Positions 6,798 to 14,996 of a DNA stretch of 14,996 nucleotides are shown one piece after another. Source of the stretch: Chitinophagaceae bacterium (GTDB taxonomy: Bacteria > Bacteroidota > Bacteroidia > Chitinophagales > Chitinophagaceae); contig CANKNL010000046.1 in the NCBI GenBank assembly GCA_947483345.1, positions 1 through 14,996 on the forward strand, written 5' to 3'. The position numbers and the translations under genes are program-made. Below the pieces are notes generated by a model, which made no database searches, was not told the origin of the DNA, and saw only the letters and a program-made list of their open reading frames with translations. Each line of letters opens with the position of its first letter. The first letter of the stretch is position 1.

Positions 6798-6830
6798 AAA
6801 GTCCTGGTTTTAAACCGGGACTTTTTATTT
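6798..6830 (+). terminator. Rho-independent terminator after the L21-L27-H1-like genes
   Basis: AAAGTCCTGGTT pairs with AACCGGGACTTT (one T-G wobble) around a TTA loop, followed by TTTTATTT. It lies 31 bp after the stop of the H1-like gene. A smaller perfect hairpin, GCTTTT-TAG-AAAAGC (6772-6786), lies between the stop and the terminator. Confidence 0.9.
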
Positions 6831-7127
6831 ATAACCCTTTACCAATAAGGATTTCCATCGATTTCACCATTCGCTTTTGTTTTCAATCAAGGCTGTTTTT
6901 TACTTCATAAAAATGACAGGCGCTTACAAAAAAAATAGTATCAATTCAGTATAATCCGGCGCGTTAAAAAACACATTACCACAACAATTACAAAGTGCTT
7001 TTTACACATTTTTATTATTAATAAAAATCTTTTTTAGCAACACATTTAGTGAACCAATTTGATAAAATCAAGTTTTTAAACAGGCTGTTTTTTATTCTTC
7101 TTACATTTACAATAACAATTTAAAAAA
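6831..7127. other. Gene-free AT-rich intergenic stretch before the PolX gene
   Basis: No ORF or RNA gene is recognisable in these 297 bp. A perfect 9-bp-stem hairpin, ATTTTTATT-ATT-AATAAAAAT, lies at 7008-7028, followed by a CTTTTTT run. The 13-mer AGGCTGTTTTTTA occurs at 6890-6902 and 7082-7094. TACATTTA (7102-7109) differs by one base from the TAnnTTTG promoter box and lies 18 bp before the PolX start. All of these are weak signals in AT-rich DNA. Confidence 0.5.
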
Positions 7128-8810
7128 ATGGATAATTACCAAATTGCAGACCATTTCAGCCTTTTGAGCAAATTATTTGACATTCACGGAGAAAATAATT
7201 TTAAGGCAAAATCCTATGCATCTGCTGCATTCAATATCGAAAAATTGCCCTTGCCATTAAGTGAAATACCGAAAGAAAAAATTTTTGAAATTAAAGGTAT
7301 TGGCGCCTCATCTGGCGACATCATCATTGAACTTTTAGAAACAGGCGCATTAAAAATTTTGCAGGACATGATTGAAAAAACACCCCAGGGTGTTATCGAC
7401 ATGCTGCAAATAAAAGGGATCGGACCAAAAAAAATTTCTACCATTTGGAAAGAGATGAACATAGAAAGTATTGGCGAACTGTTATATGCCTGTAAAGAGA
7501 ACAGATTGAAGCTTTATAAAGGATTTGGCGAAAAAACACAGCAGAATATAATAGAAACCATTACATTTTATTTAAGCAACCAGGGCCGTTTTTTATACCC
7601 CCAGATTGAAGCCATTGAACCGCAGATAACAACCTATCTGAAAAAACTTTTTTTACCCGAAAATGTTTTTATTACTGGTGGTTTTATACGGCAATTGGAA
7701 ATTATTGAAGAGCTGGAATATGTTATTAACAGTAACAATGAGACTGTTAAATCAAAATTTCAATCGGCCAACCCACCCCAACTACTGGAAGAAAATTCTG
7801 ATAACCTGCTGTACAAACTACTAAACGGGCTTAAACTGAGGCTATATACCGGAACCGGGGCATTTGAAAAACATCAATTTACAACCAGCGGAAGCCCCGA
7901 ATTTATCAATTCATTTAACTCCCGGTTCCCAAATATTGATTTTACCGGCAGTTCTCATACCGGGGACGCTGCCATTTTTAAACAGGCCAACATTAATTAT
8001 ATACCCTATTGCTTAAGAGAAACTGAAGCCATTATTGAACGGGCTCAAGCATCTCCCCTGCCGCAGTTAATACAAACCGAAGACATAAAAGGCATTATAC
8101 ACAGTCACAGTAATTGGAGTGATGGCAGTTATACCATTGAAGACATGGCCCTTGCAGCTAAAGCACAAGGCTTCGAATACCTCGTGATCAGTGATCATAG
8201 TAAATCTGCCTTTTATGCCCAGGGATTGCATGAAGAAAGGATCAGGGCCCAACATGAACTGATTGATACATTAAATACTACAATTAGCGGATTTAAAATA
8301 TTTAAAAGTATAGAGAGCGATATTTTATATGATGGCAGTCTGGATTATTCCAATACCGTGCTCGCTACTTTTGATCTGGTCATTGCATCCATACACAGTA
8401 TTTTAAAAATGACAGAAGAGAAAGCCATGCAGCGACTAATAACCGCCATTGAAAACCCGTATACAACAATATTGGGGCATATGACAGGCCGTTTACTGTT
8501 AAGCCGACTGGGATATCCCATTGATCATAAAAAAATAATAGATGCCTGTGCGGCCAACCATGTGGTCATAGAACTGAATGCGCATCCCAGCCGTTTGGAT
8601 ATAGACTGGCGGCATATTGATTATGCCTTAGAAAAAAATGTGATGATCTCTATTGACCCGGATGCGCATCATATAGACGGATTTAAGGATGTTCGGTATG
8701 GTGTATTGTCTGCCCAAAAAGCCATGGTATGTAAAAAACAGAATTTAAGCAGTATGGGATTAAAAGATTTTGAATACTTTATCCAAAAAAATAAAGCCTT
8801 AAAGGGATAG
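7128..8810 (+). CDS. PolX-family protein with PHP domain and degenerate polymerase site
   Basis: The layout is that of bacterial PolX (DNA repair polymerase / 3'-5' exonuclease). An N-terminal helix-hairpin-helix region has KGIGASSG (56-63), KGIGPKK (96-102) and KGFGEK (131-136), a nucleotidyltransferase-like middle follows (about 175-300), and a C-terminal PHP phosphoesterase covers about 320-560. The PHP metal ligands look complete: H325-S-H327, D356-H357, E396, H423, H451 and D512-A-H514. In the palm, the family's GDxD after the GG[S/F] motif is EELE here (194-197), and the third Asp, in VDLR, is a Lys in LKLR (235-238). DNA synthesis is therefore doubtful, while nuclease or phosphoesterase activity is plausible. 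The ATG follows TTTAAAAAA and encodes 560 aa, near normal PolX length. It appears monocistronic and converges with the kinase gene 24 bp away. Confidence 0.9.
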   Translation: MDNYQIADHFSLLSKLFDIHGENNFKAKSYASAAFNIEKLPLPLSEIPKEKIFEIKGIGASSGDIIIELLETGALKILQDMIEKTPQGVIDMLQIKGIGPKKISTIWKEMNIESIGELLYACKENRLKLYKGFGEKTQQNIIETITFYLSNQGRFLYPQIEAIEPQITTYLKKLFLPENVFITGGFIRQLEIIEELEYVINSNNETVKSKFQSANPPQLLEENSDNLLYKLLNGLKLRLYTGTGAFEKHQFTTSGSPEFINSFNSRFPNIDFTGSSHTGDAAIFKQANINYIPYCLRETEAIIERAQASPLPQLIQTEDIKGIIHSHSNWSDGSYTIEDMALAAKAQGFEYLVISDHSKSAFYAQGLHEERIRAQHELIDTLNTTISGFKIFKSIESDILYDGSLDYSNTVLATFDLVIASIHSILKMTEEKAMQRLITAIENPYTTILGHMTGRLLLSRLGYPIDHKKIIDACAANHVVIELNAHPSRLDIDWRHIDYALEKNVMISIDPDAHHIDGFKDVRYGVLSAQKAMVCKKQNLSSMGLKDFEYFIQKNKALKG

Positions 8811-8834
8811 CCGGTTTAAGATGGCCGTTTTCAA

Positions 8835-11800
8835 TCAGGTGTGCAGCGGTAATTCTACAAAGAATGTGGACCCTACTCCTGCTTTTGTTTCAAACCAAAT
8901 TTTTCCTTTGGCCTGTTCTACAATGCCTTTGCTCATGGCAAGTCCAAGACCTGTGCCTGAAGTTTTTGTTGTAAAGTTTGGCGTAAATATTTTTGATTGC
9001 AAGGCGGCATCAATGCCATTGCCATTATCCTTTATCTGTATCAATATTTTTTTATCCGTTACTATTTCTTCAATTTTTATTTGAACGGATCTTTCGGCAG
9101 GAATGGCCTGCATGGCATTTAAAATCAAATTGGTAAACAACCTGTTTAAATGTGTACGGTCAGCAAGGACCATCACCTTGTCTGAATACGGATTCCAGTC
9201 AATTTGTATTCTGTCATCAACACTATGTAGTTGGGTGACCAATTTTATCACTTCATTAATATCCACTATTTCATTTTTGGGATTTCCAATATTGGCGAAC
9301 TGGCTAAACTCACCTGCAATATGGTTCAGGTGTTCAATTTGTTCAACCAATGTCTTTACTACGTTGGCTGTTAATTCTTCTACATGATCTGATTTGTTGG
9401 CAATGGATTTTTGCAAATACTGCAGGCTCAGTTTCATCGGCGTAAGTGGATTTTTAATTTCATGCGCTACCTGCCTGGCCATTTCACGCCATGCGCCCTC
9501 CCTTTCACTTTTGGCAAGCGCCACGGCACTATCATCGAGTTTGGCAACCATTTTATTGTACTCTTTAACAAGGTCGCCAATTTCATCATCTCTTCTCCAG
9601 TCAATGGCTTCATTATGCTGCTCCAGATTTACAGCTTTCATTTTTTCGGTGATAATGGTAAATGAACGGGTAATTCGGTTTGTAATGAACAAAGCCACAA
9701 TACCAGCAATTAAGAAAATAAATGCATTCAGGTTGATGATGGTTACCAAAAAATTGGCAATCTCTTCCTGCAATTTGCTTTCACTGGTGAAATAGGGAAT
9801 GTTCAAGTACGCATATTCCCTGCCGGCAGCATCAATCACAGGCACATAATTACTCACAAAATTCAGTTTGCCTATCTTTTCCTGTTGAAAAAACTGCACT
9901 TCCTTTTTGCCATGAAGATGGTAATACGCAACAGGCTCCATCATCTTGCTGATAACGCCTTTGTTATAAGGCAGTGGTAATGATGAAACCAATAAATGCC
10001 CATCAAGTCCATAGAGATTAACATCCACTGCATGAATTTCAGATATCCTGTTAATAAGCTTTTCCAGATTCTCGCGGAAAGATGAATCAGTCAGTTTGCT
10101 TACATCATCTACTACAGACATATCTGATAAAGACACCCTGACCTCATTTTCCATGACATGGATAACCCGGCTGAGTTTTTCACGGTTACTATTTTCGTAC
10201 CGGCTAATAAAGAACAGGATAGTGGCTATCCCTATAATTAAAAAAGACAATACACTTATAAAAATAACCGTTCCATGAATTTGATTGCGGATACTTAGCT
10301 GCCAGTAATATTTGATTTTTTCTTTGTTAAACCTGGCACGAATACTGACATTTAAAAGCCAAAACAACCCGGCAACCAGCAAAAAAGCACAAAATAAATA
10401 AGAAAACAGAGTCATTGATTCTATCACAAAATTATTTTCCTTGGCAATAATGACCACTTTTTGTGGTCCGGCTTTAAACCACAGTTCATCATAGCCCCGT
10501 TTTTTTATGATACTAAATTCTTCTGTTGGAATCTGCTCAGCTGTTAACCGGGTAGCAAAAGCATAATCATTATGGCTGTTTACCAAATGCAGTTTGTTAT
10601 ATACCGCAAAGGCATATACCAGAGAATTTTCAATGGCATTACTTTTTCCTTTTGAAAACAGTTCCAGATTTAAGGCATCGGTTTTATACTTTTTAGGATT
10701 AGCCAACACAAAAACATAGCCCAACGTATCGCCTTCGAAATCGGTAACTGTTTTGCGGCTTATATAGCTAAAGCGGTCGTATGATTCATCATAATAAAAA
10801 AGCTCTGGAATATTGGTTGGCTTTGCCTGTGTTTTTAAAACGGTATTTAATTCATTAAACCCGGCATCATCTTTATTAAACAAGGGTGCTTCATTGGCAT
10901 CAAAAGTGTAAATTTTGGTTTCGTACTTATTGGTGTATCCCGAAAAATTTCCATTTACCAGACTATCTTTAAAAAACCGGTTGGCACTATCCGTTTTAAA
11001 CCTGTAAAAATTTGCGGCCAGGTAATTATTTCTAAAATCAGTGAGTAATGTATTTAATAATGTTTCGCTTGAGGGGTCAGCCTTGGTTGAGAGTGTTTCG
11101 GCATAATGCTCCCGGTTACGTAATTCTTTTTTACTGTTTTCTAAAACAATAATCCCGGTAATGGTCACCGAAAAAAAGAAAAGCCAGAAAATAAAGCCTG
11201 AAGAGCTGATCTTTTTAACGGATAGATTTAGGCGCTCACTGTTTAATAAGAATAGGTAAATGATCAGCCATGCCAAGATGAATAATTCGAACCCGGCATT
11301 GGTGATACTGAGCTGAAACGTTAAATACAAAAGCCCACCAATCGCAATCATCAGAACGGCCTTCCAAAAATGCTGTTGTACCAGCTGTTGCATCAGGTAA
11401 ACCAGCACCTGGCTCAACAGAAAATAGCCAATCGCAATACAGCACAAAACAATAAATCCTATAATACTGAACATATTATTTACTGTAAAAAAGTTGATCA
11501 CATCAAATGATATTTGTGAATCAGCTACCATACCGCGTATAATTTGTCCTAATGCAAATGTGGCCGTTAATAAAATGATGCCGGCTATACCTAAAAACAA
11601 CCATCCGGCTCCTTGTTTTCGGTTTGTTATTACCATGTTCTTTTCATGTATCTGGTTATGGATAAATAATACAAGCCAGGTAAATAAAAGTGCATTGATC
11701 AGCAAATCTCCCAATGACCGTAACACAAAATTAGATCCATAAATAGAAGGATCAAACAATTCGAATTGCCTGAAATTTAAGGGAAACGGGAAATAATAAC

Positions 11801-12584
11801 TCAGTAACCGCAGTATAATGATCACGGGTATTAAAAATAGTAAGGCTTTAGAAAGGCTTTCTTTTGCGGCGATATTTAAAGCCAGTAAATGCATAAATAA
11901 TAATACAAAAATGGCAGCAAAAATTCTGAACCAGACCGCAAACTTGTTATTTTTTGGAATACTATTCCCGGATTTTTCAGACAGGTAAAATAAGGTATTG
12001 CCGTTGATGGATTTAACAGCAAATTTTGTAGGCTCAACAGCCATATCGTATTTCCGTTCAAACCCTTTACCGGTTGCAAACGTATTTTCCAGGTAGGTAT
12101 TGGTAACAAAATAGTTCCATTTTACAGGGATCAGCGCTATGGTTTTACTGGTGGGCGTTTGGTTCTTAACCCACGCATAAAAACCGTTATCCAGTTTAAT
12201 AAACCCACTACTGCTTTGTGCAGCAATAATCGCATCAGTGGGAAAAACAGTTTGGGTATTCCAGAAAATAATCTGGTGTAATCCGATGTCGTTAACAAAG
12301 TACCTGAAAATAAAATATGGCTTGCTGGTTATCTGAAGCAGTAATTGCTCATCTACTTGATTTGACTCTATCTTTTGGATGAGGGCTGTATCCTTTAAAA
12401 CACGCTTGAAATCCTGTTCCTGCTGCTGTACATCGTTTTCTATATTTTTACGTACGGCACCAATAGTTGAATTACCCGACCAGTAGTTATCTATAATAAA
12501 TGAAAAAGTAACCAGCCATGCAGCTATGATCAGCAGATAGCTGTTTTTTAAAATAATTCGTTTGTAAGAAAGGATGTTTTGCAA
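8835..12584 (-). CDS. Large NtrY-like membrane sensor histidine kinase
   Basis: The 1249-aa protein is predicted to sense an envelope or membrane signal and phosphorylate a response regulator, which is not encoded nearby. It has an N-terminal helix (about 13-33), an extracytoplasmic part, a block of about eight membrane helices (about 217-482), a second extracytoplasmic region (about 485-720), helices near 724-748 and 771-793, a third sensory region (about 794-942), and a last helix (943-968). HAMP (about 968-1020) and the kinase core follow. The H-box is VAHEIKNP with H1041, the N-box NLILNAMQAI begins at 1152, G1 is DNGNGI (1186-1191), and F/G2 is TPNFTTKTSGTGLGLA. The start must be the TTG at 12584: an in-frame TAA lies directly upstream, the next ATG is at residue 181, and the first helix needs this start. 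The mazG stop is 5 bp upstream, suggesting translational coupling. Confidence 0.92.
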   Translation of the reverse strand: MQNILSYKRIILKNSYLLIIAAWLVTFSFIIDNYWSGNSTIGAVRKNIENDVQQQEQDFKRVLKDTALIQKIESNQVDEQLLLQITSKPYFIFRYFVNDIGLHQIIFWNTQTVFPTDAIIAAQSSSGFIKLDNGFYAWVKNQTPTSKTIALIPVKWNYFVTNTYLENTFATGKGFERKYDMAVEPTKFAVKSINGNTLFYLSEKSGNSIPKNNKFAVWFRIFAAIFVLLFMHLLALNIAAKESLSKALLFLIPVIIILRLLSYYFPFPLNFRQFELFDPSIYGSNFVLRSLGDLLINALLFTWLVLFIHNQIHEKNMVITNRKQGAGWLFLGIAGIILLTATFALGQIIRGMVADSQISFDVINFFTVNNMFSIIGFIVLCCIAIGYFLLSQVLVYLMQQLVQQHFWKAVLMIAIGGLLYLTFQLSITNAGFELFILAWLIIYLFLLNSERLNLSVKKISSSGFIFWLFFFSVTITGIIVLENSKKELRNREHYAETLSTKADPSSETLLNTLLTDFRNNYLAANFYRFKTDSANRFFKDSLVNGNFSGYTNKYETKIYTFDANEAPLFNKDDAGFNELNTVLKTQAKPTNIPELFYYDESYDRFSYISRKTVTDFEGDTLGYVFVLANPKKYKTDALNLELFSKGKSNAIENSLVYAFAVYNKLHLVNSHNDYAFATRLTAEQIPTEEFSIIKKRGYDELWFKAGPQKVVIIAKENNFVIESMTLFSYLFCAFLLVAGLFWLLNVSIRARFNKEKIKYYWQLSIRNQIHGTVIFISVLSFLIIGIATILFFISRYENSNREKLSRVIHVMENEVRVSLSDMSVVDDVSKLTDSSFRENLEKLINRISEIHAVDVNLYGLDGHLLVSSLPLPYNKGVISKMMEPVAYYHLHGKKEVQFFQQEKIGKLNFVSNYVPVIDAAGREYAYLNIPYFTSESKLQEEIANFLVTIINLNAFIFLIAGIVALFITNRITRSFTIITEKMKAVNLEQHNEAIDWRRDDEIGDLVKEYNKMVAKLDDSAVALAKSEREGAWREMARQVAHEIKNPLTPMKLSLQYLQKSIANKSDHVEELTANVVKTLVEQIEHLNHIAGEFSQFANIGNPKNEIVDINEVIKLVTQLHSVDDRIQIDWNPYSDKVMVLADRTHLNRLFTNLILNAMQAIPAERSVQIKIEEIVTDKKILIQIKDNGNGIDAALQSKIFTPNFTTKTSGTGLGLAMSKGIVEQAKGKIWFETKAGVGSTFFVELPLHT

Positions 12585-12589
12585 TTAAA

Positions 12590-13357
12590 TTAATTATTTT
12601 TCTTGATCCTGTTCCAAATGCTATCCATCTCCTCCAAACTCAACTCATGCAGGTATTTACCGTTTTCCAAAGCTGCGGTTTCCATACGGGTAAACCTGTC
12701 AATAAATTTTTTATTGGTTCGTTCAAGTGCATTATCTGCATCTACCAGCAAAAACCTTGCAAAGTTTACCAAAGAGAAAAAAACATCCCCTAATTCATCC
12801 TCCATTTTGTTAATATCACCAGATTCTATGGCTTCAAACAGCTCTGCTTTTTCTTCTTCTACTTTTTCCCAAACCTGCTCTTTGGTATCCCACTCAAAAC
12901 CTACCTGCTTGGCTTTTTCCTGCAGGCGCATGGCTTTAACCATCGAAGGCAGCGATTTGGGAACGCCACTTAAAACAGATGTTTTGCCTTCTTTAAGTTT
13001 TAGTTTTTCCCAGTTTTTTTTAACATCTTCTTCATCATTAACATGCGTATCGCTATAAATATGCGGATGCCTGTGAATTAATTTTTCGCAAACCCCGTTT
13101 ATAACTTCATCCAGTGTAAATTGATTTTGCTCTGCCCCAATTTTGGCATAAAAGATCAGATGAAGCATCAAATCGCCCAGTTCTTCTTTAATACCCATCC
13201 AATCATTTTCTGTAATGGCATCGGCCAGTTCATAGGTTTCTTCAATGGTCAGTTGCCGAAGTGATTGAATCGTTTGTTTTTTATCCCAGGGGCATTTTTC
13301 ACGCAATTCATCCATTATTTTTATCAGGCGTTCAAATGCCCTATTTTCTGCAGACAT
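12590..13357 (-). CDS. mazG: Nucleoside triphosphate pyrophosphohydrolase MazG
   Basis: MazG hydrolyses (d)NTPs to NMP and pyrophosphate, cleaning aberrant nucleotides from the pool; in E. coli it is also linked to ppGpp levels. The 255-aa protein has the usual two tandem MazG domains. The first contains CPWDKKQT (22-29), EETYE (39-43) and EELGDLMLH (58-66). The second contains EEEKAELFEA (167-176) and EDELGDVFFSLVNFARF (186-202). The metal-binding acidic motifs are present in both. The ATG at 13357 lies 5 bp after the DUF3667 stop and the gene ends 5 bp before the kinase, so the three are almost certainly one transcript. No biological link between them is known to me. Confidence 0.96.
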   Translation of the reverse strand: MSAENRAFERLIKIMDELREKCPWDKKQTIQSLRQLTIEETYELADAITENDWMGIKEELGDLMLHLIFYAKIGAEQNQFTLDEVINGVCEKLIHRHPHIYSDTHVNDEEDVKKNWEKLKLKEGKTSVLSGVPKSLPSMVKAMRLQEKAKQVGFEWDTKEQVWEKVEEEKAELFEAIESGDINKMEDELGDVFFSLVNFARFLLVDADNALERTNKKFIDRFTRMETAALENGKYLHELSLEEMDSIWNRIKKNN

Positions 13358-13362
13358 GAGTT

Positions 13363-14421
13363 TTATAGTTTAAAAAGAGAGAAAAATACAAATACAATAA
13401 ATAAAAAGACAACTGCCATTAATACGGAAAAGCAAAGCATTAAAAACTTGATCACTGTTTTTGCCCTGCTTTGCTTGTAAAAATTGTGCATGGCTTTGTA
13501 CAAATAGAAAAAGATTCCAAAACAAAGCATCACTTCAATAAAACTAATAACACCCCAGTTTAACGTGTTGTTTAATTTTGCAAGGCCAAAAATGACCAGC
13601 ATGCTGATAAAACTGAAAATGTAAAGATGGATACTGAAAATGCCATGGTTTACATAATAATAATTTTTTCTTCTACTGTAAAGCAGTTTTAGAATACCTG
13701 CAAAAATGGGCAATAGAATAAACAACATTTGAGGCAGGCTATGCAACAGTGTATTTGTAAAAGTACTGATGATCGCCTGTTTATCACCCTTGAATTTTTC
13801 ATTTATTTCAATATTCTTATAGATCAGTTGCCGTTTAAACCAGCTATCTTTCTTTTTACCTGATAGTATCAGGGAATCATATTCAGCCCTGGATTTATAC
13901 TGTCCCGATGTAAATTGTATATTGCCATTTTTGGCTGAACTATCGAAATATTTTTTGAATTCGGCCCTGCTCATCGGCAAAGCAGGCTTATTATCTGCTG
14001 TATTTACATTTTTTGTAAAGGCATCAAAAGCCAGCGAATCCATGGCCTCAATCTGTTCAAAAGTTTTTCCGTTCATGTCTGTTTTAACGATCGCTTCATT
14101 GTCGATTTTAATAACGGAGAAGAAAATTAAAAAGAAAATGGCCGATGTAAAAACATACATACGTATGGGGTTGATATAGCTTGCCCTGCGGCCAATCATG
14201 TATTGAGAGGATAAAAAACCAGGTTTTGCAATAAGGTATTTTAAACTGCTGAAAAATTTACCGTCAAAATGGGTAATGTCATTAAAGAAGTGCGTAATCA
14301 GGTGCCAGACAGTTTCCTTAGGCTCAATATTCTCCTGTCCGCATTGATGACAAAACCGGCCCTGCACTTCGGCATGGCAGTTCAAACAGTTCTTTTCCAG
14401 CCTTTCTTTAAGACGGCTCAT
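13363..14421 (-). CDS. DUF3667 zinc-ribbon membrane protein
   Basis: The 352-aa protein fits the DUF3667 family, common in Bacteroidota and of unknown function. A small N-terminal zinc ribbon has C12-x2-C15 and C24-x2-C27 in GRFCHQCGQ. The conserved family segment around LKYLIAKPGFLSSQYMIGRRASYINPIRMYVF (60-91) runs into the first membrane helix (about 88-103). A hydrophilic loop (104-225) follows, and about four more helices fill 229-350. The loop probably lies outside the cytoplasm if the zinc ribbon is inside. It is the first gene of the unit with mazG and the kinase, and starts 106 bp from a divergent gene. The ATG at 14421 is the first in frame and places the zinc ribbon at the extreme N-terminus, as usual. 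Confidence 0.88.
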   Translation of the reverse strand: MSRLKERLEKNCLNCHAEVQGRFCHQCGQENIEPKETVWHLITHFFNDITHFDGKFFSSLKYLIAKPGFLSSQYMIGRRASYINPIRMYVFTSAIFFLIFFSVIKIDNEAIVKTDMNGKTFEQIEAMDSLAFDAFTKNVNTADNKPALPMSRAEFKKYFDSSAKNGNIQFTSGQYKSRAEYDSLILSGKKKDSWFKRQLIYKNIEINEKFKGDKQAIISTFTNTLLHSLPQMLFILLPIFAGILKLLYSRRKNYYYVNHGIFSIHLYIFSFISMLVIFGLAKLNNTLNWGVISFIEVMLCFGIFFYLYKAMHNFYKQSRAKTVIKFLMLCFSVLMAVVFLFIVFVFFSLFKL

Positions 14422-14501
14422 AAGCGTTAATTTTGTTAAAAATAATAAAGTTTGGGGGCATACCCATTTATGGTATAATTTACGTTAATAAAAAGATAGT
14501 T

Positions 14502-14509
14502 TAATTTTG
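14502..14509 (+). promoter_or_regulatory. Candidate -7 box for the secreted-protein gene
   Basis: TAATTTTG matches the Bacteroidota consensus TAnnTTTG exactly and lies 18 bp before the ATG at 14528. About 20 bp further upstream the sequence is TTTA (14479-14482), only a partial match to a -33 TTTG. The 106-bp region is shared with the divergent DUF3667 start, for which I find no clear box. Confidence 0.45.
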
Positions 14510-14527
14510 AATCAGAAAAATTAAAAA

Positions 14528-14996
14528 ATGATCAAAAAAATAATTGTAGCTGCAATGGGTATGGCATTAGGTTTACAGGGCCAGGCTCAGTTTTACTATA
14601 AAGATGTGGTTAGTAATGCGCAGTTGTTGGCTGATATGGCGCAATTAAAAGACCAAAAAATAAAGCTGGTCACCGTAACCAGTTTTGATGATGATGGTAA
14701 ACCAAGCGATGGTTTTATGGTAGAAAAACAGATAAACAGGAATTATACAATTGTAGAAACGTTCACCAGGTCAAACCTTACCGGTCCTTCTTTATTTACT
14801 TCCAGATTTACAAAATCGGGGTTACTGGTTCAAACTGTTGACAGTTCGGATCTTGCCGTTAATACATCAAATTATTTTTATGATGAAAAGGGAAGAATCA
14901 AAAGCATTCAATCCCATATACACTCCACTGATGATGATTTCAGCAATGAAATAACAGAAACACATCATTACGAATATGATGGTACAGGAATTTTGC
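14528..14996 (+). CDS. Secreted protein of unknown function (partial, 3' end missing)
   Basis: An open frame of 156 codons runs off the right edge without a stop. It begins MIKKIIVAAMGMALGLQGQA, a short basic start and hydrophobic core ending near QGQAQ, consistent with a Sec signal peptide cleaved around residue 20. The mature part has NYFYDEKGRI and later HHYEYDGTG, two Y-x-Y-D-x-x-G segments like those of YD-repeat or toast-rack-type bacterial surface proteins. I do not recognise a named family. A periplasmic or outer-surface location is inferred. The ATG follows ATTAAAAA, the same kind of leader as other genes here. It is divergent from the DUF3667 gene. Confidence 0.75.
   Translation, partial: MIKKIIVAAMGMALGLQGQAQFYYKDVVSNAQLLADMAQLKDQKIKLVTVTSFDDDGKPSDGFMVEKQINRNYTIVETFTRSNLTGPSLFTSRFTKSGLLVQTVDSSDLAVNTSNYFYDEKGRIKSIQSHIHSTDDDFSNEITETHHYEYDGTGIL

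Noticed and set aside
8811..8834. Bidirectional terminator between the convergent PolX and kinase genes
   Set aside because: Only three-base complementary segments are visible in the 24-bp gap, so no stable hairpin can be claimed.
12603..13058. 151-aa plus-strand ORF opposite mazG
   Set aside because: It is a serine-rich antisense shadow of a well-conserved mazG gene with no recognisable domain.
14474..14479. TATAAT as a sigma-70 -10 box
   Set aside because: Bacteroidota primary sigma uses TAnnTTTG-type boxes, and such a box lies nearer the start codon. A TATAAT is expected by chance in AT-rich DNA.

Overview
This window looks like the chromosome of a Bacteroidota bacterium, probably of the Chitinophagaceae or a near relative. 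The evidence is the AT-rich sequence, gene starts preceded by A-tracts instead of Shine-Dalgarno motifs, promoter-like TAnnTTTG boxes, a DUF3667 protein, and the style of the IS200-like transposase. The family-level placement is an inference.

Left flank (1-1235) is the accessory part. It holds small GC-rich palindromes embedded in AT-rich spacers: a 133-bp block present twice (1-133 and 471-603), a five-copy 51/52-bp tandem array (about 104-357), and a decayed fragment of the murB 3' end (about 358-430). Beside them is a 153-aa Y1/HUH transposase of IS200/RAYT type (687-1148) with related palindromes on both sides. It resembles a REP/BIME array with its transposase.

A minus-strand housekeeping cluster follows (1236-5667): plsC-like acyltransferase, then priA (replication restart helicase), then murB (peptidoglycan precursor synthesis). 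murB carries two different in-frame heptanucleotide tandem repeats.

On the plus strand, rplU and rpmA (ribosomal proteins L21 and L27) are followed by a 54-aa lysine/alanine decapeptide-repeat protein resembling the tail of histone H1, then a strong terminator. After a gene-free stretch of about 300 bp comes a 560-aa PolX/PHP protein. Its PHP metal site looks intact, but its polymerase carboxylates are replaced.

Convergent to it on the minus strand is a tight three-gene unit (14421 down to 8835): a DUF3667 zinc-ribbon membrane protein, mazG (nucleotide pyrophosphohydrolase) and a 1249-aa NtrY-like sensor histidine kinase, separated by 5 bp at each junction. Divergent from this unit, a secreted protein of unknown function starts at 14528 and runs off the window.

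Most of the window is ordinary core genome. The parts that deserve a second look are the palindrome/transposase region with its murB relic, the heptad repeats inside murB, and the PolX homologue with an altered polymerase site. I do not see a clear new multi-gene system.
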